Made by a program: the position numbers and the translations under genes
Assembly: GCA_012861695.1 (NCBI GenBank)
Contig: JAAOOA010000016.1
Coordinates: 19,731,702 to 19,795,701, forward strand
Length of the DNA: 64,000 bases
Direction of reading: 5' to 3'
Source: Trematomus loennbergii
Lineage: Eukaryota; Chordata; Actinopteri; Perciformes; Nototheniidae
Shown: one piece after another, positions 1 to 10,900 of the stretch
Layout: the number at the start of each line of letters is the position of its first letter
Numbering within the stretch: the first letter of the stretch is position 1
The notes under the pieces: generated by a model
Seen by the model: the letters and a program-made list of their open reading frames with translations, nothing else
What the model was told of the DNA's origin: nothing
Database searches by the model: none

Positions 1-1859
1 ACCGACTAATGGAACACAAAATACTGCTAATGGACCTGGCTAAGTGCTCCAATATGCTGGCGTCACCATGAGGGTTCAGAAAGCATGAAATATAGATCAG
101 AAACATCATTGTGTTTGTATCGAACGCATCTGTGTATGGGGCAGATGAAAAGACAACATTAGGATAAAATCTGGCATTTCTCTCCATCTATAATTTATTG
201 GAATCAGCTTTTATCAAACAAATAGTATCCATACAGATTCAAAAAGGCAGAAACATCACTGAAACAAGATGCCCATGCATTTATGTTTCATCAGCTGCAA
301 GGCCTCACTGTCATTGCCCCTATTTCTTGTTCTTTCAGCATGGACATTTAATACAATGAAGTTAACAATGCAGTTAACATTGGTGATGAATAATAATCAC
401 AACGATACATTATGTACAGTAAATAAACAAAAACGATCAGTGTTTCATGTATAAACAGTAGAAAGTTGTTCACCCAAACCAAGCTTACTGTTTTATAAAG
501 AAGTAAGCAGAAGCCTTGCAAAAATATATGCTTCTGATTTAGCAGCAATGTTAGGGTTTCCTTAAATACCAAACGTACTACCACTCAAAACATTTCATAA
601 TGCCCGTGCATGCATACTTCCTATTTTAGCTCTACACTGGCTCTTTCATTATACTTGTCCAGACAAGGTTCAATCTCTTATTTCAATAAAACTCAAATGC
701 TCTGTTTTTCTTCATATCTTTCACACTTTACAGTAACTTAAGCTATGGTACATTTTATTTTCCTTATAATATTCTGAGAAATTCATGATTCATACAGTAA
801 ACCATTATTTGAAAACAATGCATTTTTAAAAGTGTGTCTAATAAAACAAAAATCATCTGGCTTGTTTGTATTAAAATTGCGTCACTTGGTGACAGGTTTT
901 GCATGATTAGAAATGTCTCTCTAATCAATATGGCACTGCTTAATGCAAACATGCAAGTGTAAAGTGGAAATGTAAATTTGTATAAAAAGGGAAGGATGTC
1001 ATGATTGGCTGTAAAATATTACGTACGTAGAAAGATACGTTGGGATGTTATAATCCATTTTTTTCTGCCTGTTCCAATGTGGGCTAATTGCATTTTGCAG
1101 CGTCAGGCACCGATCCACTAAGTAATATTGCCACGGGCAACCCAAGAAAGTTGGTGGAGTTGAATAAAATTGCAACAGGCAGCAGCTGTTTAGTTATTCA
1201 TAGACAGAAGTGAGAAAATTTGCAGCGTCTAACAGAATGAAATGTATCTTGAGTCTTGTGTTTTTGTTTGAGCTCAAAGTAGATTATAAATATTATTCAC
1301 ACATGTCACACAAGACATTATTTTAGCAAAAGCAGTAATTATATTTACCATACTTATCAAACACACAATGTATTCCCCTCATAGCAATCAAACAACACTA
1401 ATGTAAAAAACAGGCATTGTGGCCAGCGACAAATTAAGCAGAAATAAAATAAAATGCATGTTTTCCACAACAGATGAGATGCAATTAGGTAGTTAGCAAT
1501 AAATACAATATATACAGTATACAATATCTTCATAGATTAAGTGAAATACAATCTTTGAATGTTTCCTTTATTGACCCTCACACTGTTGCAACATATGCAA
1601 CATAAAACTGAAGCAGAACATACATATCGAAGAACCCAACCGTACCATAAACCACTATAATTACCATATTTTACACTGGAAGCCTGACGATCAAGCATTC
1701 CTGACAGAGGCATACTCTCCTGGAGTACAGATGTTTTCCATTATATTACAGTATGTTACAATTATTGTTTAGATCTGTAATCAAGTGCAAAGTGTAAAAG
1801 AGCTTGCTTTAGAAAACAACATTCAGGAAAGGGAAATGCCTACATTAATTTGACAGGTA
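1..1859 (-). other. ptpre: ptpre 3' UTR and downstream flank
   Basis: This stretch follows the ptpre stop codon on the minus strand and is AT-rich with no supportable open reading frame. Possible minus-strand AATAAA polyadenylation signals (TTTATT on the + strand) lie at 1567-1572, 754-759 and 194-199. I cannot tell which is used, so the transcript end is unknown and may lie outside the window. Confidence 0.6.
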
Positions 1860-1934
1860 TTATTTAAAATTGGCGTAGTCTGAGAAAATGTCAACAAAAT
1901 CCTGAACCACTCTGTAGCAGTAGTCATATTGCTC
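1860..1934 (-). CDS. ptpre: ptpre coding exon 19 (C-terminus and stop)
   Basis: It encodes 24 residues, [20 protein letters not shown] plus ANFK, then TAA. The acceptor is ...TTTTTCTTCCAG. It ends the D2 domain. Tyr670 in YANF fits the pYxNx Grb2-SH2 consensus and corresponds to the C-terminal tyrosine phosphorylated in mammalian PTPRE and PTPRA. Confidence 0.93.
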   Translation of the reverse strand, partial: EQYDYCYRVVQDFVDIFSDYANFK

Positions 1935-4900
1935 CTGGAAGAAAAAGCAGAATAAAATAGTGTTACTTTGCATAAACATGCAGAAATAGTTCCAAACAAC
2001 ACAAATGTGAATAAGCTGACGGATTCTGCACAGTGGGTTTGATAGGATCTCTTTTACTCACCACAGTCTGGACCATGTGTGGTCTCTTCATGCGTAAACT
2101 CTTGACGGTCTGGAAAACGTCCAGCAGGCCTTCAGCCTTCACCCTCTCCAGAATGTTACTGAGGGCAATGAAGGTACCGGTCCGACCCGCTCCAGCGCTG
2201 AAACATGAAGGACAAAAACATTAGCAACCACATCACATTCTGCACACACTGGACGGCCTTGAAAATGGATTGCCTTGCTGCAGAAGAACTACAGATCATT
2301 TAGAAAAATAAAGCTCAGAAGAAGAATATTTTAAATTCTCACTACTTCTACATTTCTTTAAAAGAATGCTGCAATGAATCTCTTGTAATCCTTGCAGCAG
2401 ATGCTTTTTTCCCCATTTGAATTAAAAAGTTTGCAAGAGAAAAGGTGACCTTTGTGTAATAGTCCTAATAATCATCCCCACTTAAAGAAAGGCTAATCCA
2501 AACGCTAACACTAATCAGTTTGGAAGCTCAGTGTTTGACTGAGTCAATGTTTACAAGGATGGTGGGATGGAGAGAGGAAGACACAGAGAGACGGGGAGCG
2601 AGTGTGAGAGTGATGTGTGATTCGGAAGCGAAGTGTAGAGAGACTTTGGGGATTGCATCGGGTTAGCCCCGTTTCCCAGGGGCAGAGAAAAAGCTTTAAA
2701 AAGCCCTTCTTAGACAAGTGGTGATGAAGGAATAGAAGAGAGTGATGACACCATTTCCTGTCGTTAGCTCATCTTATCAGATTAATCATAGTGGGAGTCA
2801 GAGGAGATTTCACTTTGAGAGGTTTTAATTGACTGTGAATCAGTGGATTGGATCAATCCCACAGGGGTGTGCTGCTTTAGAATCACTTCACCTGAAGCTA
2901 GGTTCTGATCAAAGCTTTCACAGCTAAGTCTTTATAAGGGATCACATAAGTGGTTTAGGCATAGAACACCAGGTCTACTGAGGCAAACTGTACAATTTAT
3001 TGTAACAGGCGTTTGAGAAAAAAATGTATCTGTAAAAATGTAATTCCTTCCAATATCCCTCTAAAAGATTCAGGTGATAAAGAAAAAGGGTTGAAATAAA
3101 AAGCACGAGCAGACAGAAACATTTATATCATGTCTGTAAAAATGTTCATCTGCAGATACACATGCTGCAAAATTATCAGAACTGAATTTCCGCACCTGCA
3201 GTGCACAATTATGGGACGGTTTCCAGACTGCTGCTGCTGCCTCTGTACAGCGGCAATAATGTCAATCATCCCTCTTCCTTCAGCCGGTATTCCGATCTCA
3301 GGCCATCCGTGGAAGTGGAAGTGTCGGACGTGTTGCGACTTCTTTTCCTGGTGAGATAGAGTGCTTTCTCTGTTATTTTAATGCAGCTAAAGATGCTAGA
3401 TATAATGACATTTCATGCATTTTAAACTGATAGAATAAAGTAGACAGGGAGGCATATAGGGGAATTGAAATTCTGCTTTTAAATGTTAGGAATAAAACGT
3501 TACGCACTGGTCTGTAGGTGAGCACCATGTCTTTGAGAGTGAAGGTTTCACACTGTGTGTCTGCAGTCAGCTCCACAGTATAATCTCCAAATGTTACACT
3601 GCCCTCTGATGGCCAATACTGGAAACACTTTTCCTGGTGGAGAAGGTCAGATGGAAATACAATCAGGCTTCATTTGACTGATTAATGTCCTATTCTTTTT
3701 TCTGTGTTTTCAGTGTGCACCACAAGAGCAATATAAAACTATTAAATACATACACAGGCTGTCAGGAATAAGAAATAGGTAGAATAATAAAATGAAATAA
3801 AAGAGATTTTCTAAATGTGCAACTCCACTTTCCAGCCTGTACTTTTGCAGGAGCAGCGTACTGTACCTGCTCCCTCTCTTTGAGTTCGGTGAGCATAACG
3901 ATTGAATGACACCTCCACTCCCACACCATCCTCCAGAAGTCCTCCACTGTGTGAGACAGTGGGCCCTGGGTTGCGATAAAATAGTCCTTCTGCCTGTAGC
4001 CCTGGAGGGCAGATCATCCGGTAAACAACACTTGAGAGTGCAGCAAACATCATATTTTGCATTGTTTGTAAAGGCAACAATGAGCTTTATATATACTTCT
4101 ATGGGAAATCTATACAGGAGGTTGAGAGGGAGTGCTTACATCAATAAAGGAGGCATTGATGTAGTCGGTGAACTCCTGTCCTCTCTTCACTGACAGCATT
4201 ACTCGGTTGAAATCATCTGCACAAGAAAAAAAGGAAAAATAAAAACTTTCCATAAGTGATTCTTAATAAAATAAAAGTTTGAAAAGGCTGATGGAAAACA
4301 TAACAGCTAAGTTCAAATGTTGCTGTGTTATTAAAGCCAAATGCGCCAGAGCTGATATCAGATTTCACTGTAAAAAAAAGTTGTAACCACAATTTCCCTT
4401 TCCCACTCTACTCTCACATTTCAGTCAAGATACAAGCTGTAGTTATATGCCATTGATCATAGTCATCCTGATTAGCCGGATATCTGTGTATATCTATAAA
4501 AATAACCAGCAGTGTGGCACTTTGATGTTACTGGGATGTGATGTATTATGGATTAGTATCAGAGCAGTCCTTACAAGGAATGATCTGAAGCACACGGTTC
4601 TTCTTCATGTTGGCGGGAAGGTTTCCAGTTCTCATGTTCTCCTTCATTATGCGGACGTTGGTCAGTTTCTGTCAGGAGAAAGCAGGAGCAGATTGACATG
4701 ATGAAAGGTTTGTTCTTCATCAGTGCAGGGCAGCTCAACGCTTATGAATATGATGACTCGGACAGTTTTAAAAACACAGAAGCTGGACAAAAACATTTTG
4801 TATTTTCAGAGATGAAAAAAAAGAAGAAGAAGAAGAAGAAGAAGAGGCATTAGGGAATCATTTCAGTAAGAGTGTACGGAACTGTGAGAACAACAATTAG

Positions 4901-7900
4901 AATATTTCACCACGTTATATTAAATCCTGTGTGGCAGATGTGGGGGTTCTTTATGTTCATTGTTATTTATGTTAGTACTGCTAAGGGGGGCACCCTGGGC
5001 AAGTGTTCCTACCCATGCAGGGCGCAGGGTGATGGGGACGATTCATTACTGACTGAAATGTCTGAGAGTGAGCCTCTTTCATCCTACCCTGAACTCCTCC
5101 TCCAGGCCCAGCCTGTCGTGGGGAGCCCTGGTGTTGTGAAGCCTCTGCAGATGGCCCTCCAGAGAGCACACATCCAGCTCCGTGTCTCCATACAGGTAGT
5201 ACTCCAGCAGAGCCTGGTAGATAAAGGAGTACTGCATCTGAGGGGGAACACAGAGGAAAAGGTGGAAGAAGTAGCTTCAGTTTGCCAAACTATCTTTTAC
5301 TATTTCCGTGTATCATAGAGGAGGTTGTTTTTCTGTGTCCTCTCTTGTTTGTGCCTCCAACACTAGAGAGAGAGTGGAGCTGTCAGTCCGGGTACCACAG
5401 GCCGGAGAGGGTCAACACTTACATCTGTCTGGATGAGCTGACAGCGCTGCTCTCGTATTCTGCTCACAGAGCCGAAGACATCCAGCCTCTGTTCCATGTG
5501 CATCATGTCGATCATGCTGTCAATGACAATGAACGTCCCAGTCCTCCCACCCCGGCACTGAGGAAACACAAACAAGAGGAAGGCACAAGGTCGGACAAAA
5601 GTGAAGCTATGGAAGAAAATGTGTCGGATAAGAACTTGAAACAATATTGTTTCTGTATAGCACACATAAAACCTTAGCAACAGAGGAACATTACATGCAC
5701 CAAATGGTTGAAACAAATGTATTTCTACTTTTATTTTAAGCTTCTATTAGGGTTTTCGAATGAAGGCAAAAATCATATTTTATGACATTATAATAACCCT
5801 ACTTCAAATTTAAATTCCTGAAACTAAAATCCTCAATTTATATAAAGTGATTAATTGGACAAATCAAGTTGATCTTTTTTTTGTCAAGTCATCTTTTCTT
5901 TAATAAAACTAACTTAGCTGTGAGTGTTAGGAAGTAGGAAAGCAAAGTTTTGGAAAAGGCTTAACACCAGACATAACAAACTAAACAACATATTAAGATA
6001 ACAACATGTATTTTGGAAAAGATTAACTATAAATAAATAACTGGTTCGAAAATAAATAAAACAATGGAAAAAACAAAACAGAAAAATTTGACGGTGAATT
6101 TAGAACTTCAATATCAACATTATGAATGAAGCTTCAAACTATTCTGTATATAACTACTGACAACACAAAATAACTATATAGAAATATAAAAATGCTTCTG
6201 CTTTCTTCTAATATATTGCCAAGCTATCCCTGTTCTCTTAACATAGACGTCAATTGTGGACAGCCTGGAGCATGAGCATGTGTAAAAGTGCTTCACCTCT
6301 GAAGCACACTCCTAATAGATTTACTGAGGTCGTTTGAGCAGACGGCTCCGCGGGGAGCAGAGCTGCCGTCCACAGCGGGCGAGGGGCTCCTCAATGGGCC
6401 CCATTCAAGAACAACAGGCCCTCTCCCCCAGCACCTGTTGCTGCAGTTGCTCTCTGAGCTGCTGATTTCTTTTGTGAGGCTTTGCACTGATTGGCCAGGC
6501 AAACATAACATATGCACTCTTCAGTATATATTTATTTATGCTTCAATTCAGTTTTTATACTCTTGACCGACAACTAAGTTGAGCTCTACAGTAACATTAC
6601 CAAACCTAACATGATACAAATACAAAATAAGTTTATTTTTAGTGTTTTATACCTCAAAAGACAGAAAATATCCCAACAGGTCTGTGTTGAAAGTTTTAAG
6701 AACTGTTGATTTTTTCACAAATTTCAGTTTTGCGAATAGATTTTCTTGCAAATAGGGAAATTCATCATTCGCAAAGTATTTTCTTGTCTCTTATAATGGA
6801 ATGAAGCAGCTCTTTTTATTAACTTCTCTTCACTGTATTTAATTACATTTATGCAAAGGTCTCTTTCCTATAGAGAGAATAAATCATCTAAATGCACTCC
6901 TTATGGTACAACTTGAACTTTCTATTACAGGAAAGAAATTCTGCTGTGTCAACTTTTAAAAGCGGATTAAAACACTTTTATTTCACCAAGTTTTAGTTAA
7001 GTTTAATGTGTAGGGCTATTGGTAAGATCCTTATTTTAGAATCAGTATTATCATTCCGATTATAATAATGTGAAAATTCCTTCTTAACTTTGTCTATGTT
7101 TTTATTGTAATACCTTGTTGACTCTATTTTTTTATTATATATGTTTTTGTCAGAAATGATCTGCGCCTATTTCTATTTTTTCTTTTAAGCACATGAGGTC
7201 TACGCCTGCTGTATAAAATGTGCTCTATAAAAACCTTAGCTGATTGATTATTGTCATATATTGTTTTCTGGCTTTTGTTTTACAACACATTTTACCTGCA
7301 GTGCACAACAATGGGCCCAGCATACGTTGGATTGACAGTCTTGACCTTCTTGAGGAATTTCAGCATGCCGATGGGCGAGAACGGCACCCCGAAGTCTGGC
7401 CAGCTGGTGAAGTGGAGCTGGGTGACGAGGCGCGGAGCTCGGGGGCCGTCGCTGCCCTGCTGTGAAGCACAGAAACAAACCTGAGCATGAAGCATGTTCA
7501 CTGTGCAGACACACATCAGTCAAATATACTATGCTACCTACTGGAAAAGTACCCTCAAATTGACTGAATCATTTGTCTTTTTTTGTCATTTCGCTACTTG
7601 TGACGGAATACAATTATTAAACATGTGTACTGGTTTGCCTCTGCCTCGCTCTCCTACTCATGAATGCTCTCTCAAGAGAACACAACGTCATGCTCTGTGT
7701 TCAGAGGATGTAAAAGCTCTCAGTGTGCTAGCTCGTGCTGCAGCGCTATACCACAGTCACAGTTTTCACAGAGTCAGAGAGGATATCTCCACTTCTCCGG
7801 CTTCAAATGGAAAGGGAACAAAGTGAATTTTGCAATCTGAAGGCTTGGCTGAGATGGCAGCATCAAAAACACACGGAGAGAACTACAGACACTGAGTGTG

Positions 7901-10900
7901 CTGTATGAACCTCTAAAGATGAGACATTTGTAGTGTTTACTGTATGTTAAATACACCTACACTTTCATGCTGGGCCCATAACATACATCCTTTAATTTGT
8001 TTCCATTTTCCATGTATTTATTATATTTTGCATCTCATAATAGTTTACTAAAATGTCTCCATGGGGAACTACACCATCTCAATGTAGCTTTGTTTCATGT
8101 TTAATTTTTAATAAGAATCTAGCTATTATGATGATAGGTTGTTATAGCAATTAAGGAGTATATTAAGAACAATATTGAAAAAGCACACTATTATTTTAAT
8201 AGCATGTGTACTGTATGTCTAAATAAAGGCATCATTTAGCTTAATCTTTGGTTGTTTTTATTGTGTTATTGTGTCCTTATTTCTGCTGCACAGAATAATC
8301 ACTTTTTTGCTGACGTGCTGTGAAGTCAGCTGAAGTCCATGCTGCTAACTGAGACACAGTTTTCTGTTTAACAATAATACAAAAGGTGATTTAATTAAAC
8401 ATTTTTTATAAAAATATTGATATGTAGATCCACACATTTGACTTACATATTGAACACAGAACTTTCTAATGGTGTAGTCCACCAGTACAGTGACGTCCTC
8501 CATCGCCACTCTGATGTTCCCGTACATCCAGCAGCCTTTCTCTGGCCAATACTGATAACATTTGTCCTGGTAACATAATAAGAACAAGAAAGAGGTCAGT
8601 CTTTAATAACTATAAGAAAAATATACACCTTAAAAAGGAAAAGAAAACTGTATTTTCATTGTAACTTACTTAACTCAAATGGTTGGAGATCAGCGTATGT
8701 TGTGTGTCTTATTGTGTGTGCGCGTACAGAAATGTGTATTTGACGTATTTTTCCCAATCCAATCCAAAGGCAATCACAGGGACTTTGTGCGACTCTGTCA
8801 GTCAATACGATCTTCACACTGACGTTTCAACTCATTAACTACAATCTCAGACTAATTATCATGGAGCCTCTTAGGATCTTATCAACAATTATTCCGTCAT
8901 TGATCCCCATTGCCTCCATTCTGCCCTATCAAACCCGCAGTTGAGCTCTCAATTGATCATCCCTTTGAGGCTAAATTTAATGCGATGCTAAGTAATCTGC
9001 TGGGTGACACTTTGTATGGATCCTGGAAAAGGGGTCAAATAAATGATGCCCATGACTTTGGGTCATGTGAATACAAAAGGGTTTCATTAATGGTGAATTG
9101 AAGCCATATCGATTGTATAGGTTAAATCTATACACACCCTATTTCAAATGTAAAATGATAAAAGTGCATTGCAGAGGAAGAATACTTTTAGACAGACCTC
9201 TTTCCTTTCTTTCAGATTCGTCAGCATTACTATAGTTGCTGTTTTCTGCTCCCATATCATCCGCCAGAAGTCGGCCAGCGTCTCAAGCTTTGGGCCTGAA
9301 GCAATGTCAAGAAAAGTATTAAAATAAAGGTGCAAATGGTTATAACTCGAATGCTTGCATGCTCAACATTCATTAAAAAACTCAAGCAAACTGAAAAATG
9401 TACCTTGAGCTGCAATGAATCTGTTGTTCTCTTTAAAACCCTGTGTGAATGGACATGGTATTAATGAAAATGTGTCAAGAATCTTCCATATTACAAGCTT
9501 AATTGCTACTAAGACTCACATCTATGTAGGATGCATTTATGTAGTCTGAACACAGATGTCCATCAAGATGACTCAACAGCACCCTTGAATGATCATCTGA
9601 GGAGAGAGAAGAAAAAAGATCCTGTAAATAATAGGCTTATTTTTCATTCAGCCCACATCACCCTACGATTTAGAGATCAATAAAACTGCAGTCTAAAGGT
9701 TACATTAATATTGTGTGCTGCACAATACATCCTGACACTCACATGGTAAAATGTTTGGGTATCTGTTTTTCTCTCTGTTGTGCTCTCGGCTCGCCTCCTC
9801 AAAAGACCCGTGGTGGTAGTAACACGGCAGCGACTATAAAGAAAGAACCCCCCCCCCCCAATACTCATGAGATCAAAATAAAGCCGGGGTCGACAGCCTA
9901 CAAACATAACATTTTATTACTATTTTCTGTATTTGTTCTGTGCTTGCAGGACAAAGATCTTAGTCAGACCACACAAACTCACATTGAACTCCTCTCTGAA
10001 GAGCTTGCCGTCATCTGCCGAGCGTATCCGGTACTCCTCCTCCAGCGAGTCCAGAGGGATGGGGAAGTACCTCTTGGAGGGCGAGGGGGATCTGGGAAGG
10101 AGGACCACTGTCTGCTCTCCTGTGTTTTAGGGAATATATGGCAGTCATACAACTAATGTTTCCCAACAGAGAACATTACAAGCTCTCATAGCACCTGCAA
10201 AAACAAGCCTGATGGCCATTAAGATTTCCTACTTTTGTGGGTACATGACAGAAATGATTTCTCCGGTCATAAACATGGTGCCGCTGCTGCTGCTGCAAGG
10301 AACTGTCTTAACTCAGAATTTGGCCTTTCCCCTAATTTATGAACTTTCTACTTGAAGTGAAAGTTTATATGACTCCCTATGTGCTGGGAAAGCCAAGGGC
10401 CTTCCAAGACCTTTCCAGCTTCCTTGGACTTCAGATCGTAAAACTTTCCTAGTCCATAAAGAATGTAAAGCTACACTTAAAACTAAAAAGAAATAAAAAG
10501 TAAAAGGCTGTATATATTTTCAAGCACTTGGTGGTTATATTGAGTACAACACAATGTTACCTTGTTCCTCCAAGAAGCCATTAGGTATTTTTTTGTCCAC
10601 CGAGGTAACGAGAGCTTTCCTGTGGTTTTTGAACCTGTAGTAATCACACAGAGAGAAGCAGAGAAAGAAAAAAGCCTCAGAGAAGATAAAGGGCAGACAT
10701 CTCTATTAGGAAAGCAAAAACAAGTGAACCCCAATTACTAGAACATAGCTGGTGAGCACATAAAGTAAGCAAACGATAAATACTAAAACCAATATCAACC
10801 ACGTGAGAGAGGCAAAGCTGTTCCTCCTCATGTCTCCGTCAGGAAAGAGCTCTGAGCCGGCTGATCAGTGAATGAGTCTGACCCGACCTGACCTAGCTGT

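Noticed and set aside
3811..4080. 89-aa minus frame beginning MLPLQTMQ
   Set aside because: A shifted frame across ptpre exon 15; the GYRQKDYF frame is the real one.
5363..5716. A 117-aa minus-strand frame containing [10 protein letters not shown]
   Set aside because: It is exon 11 read in its outgoing frame together with flanking intron; only 5423-5557 is exon.
6293..6517. GC-rich minus-strand frame in the exon 10-11 intron
   Set aside because: No splice pair in a compatible phase, and the family has no exon between these two.
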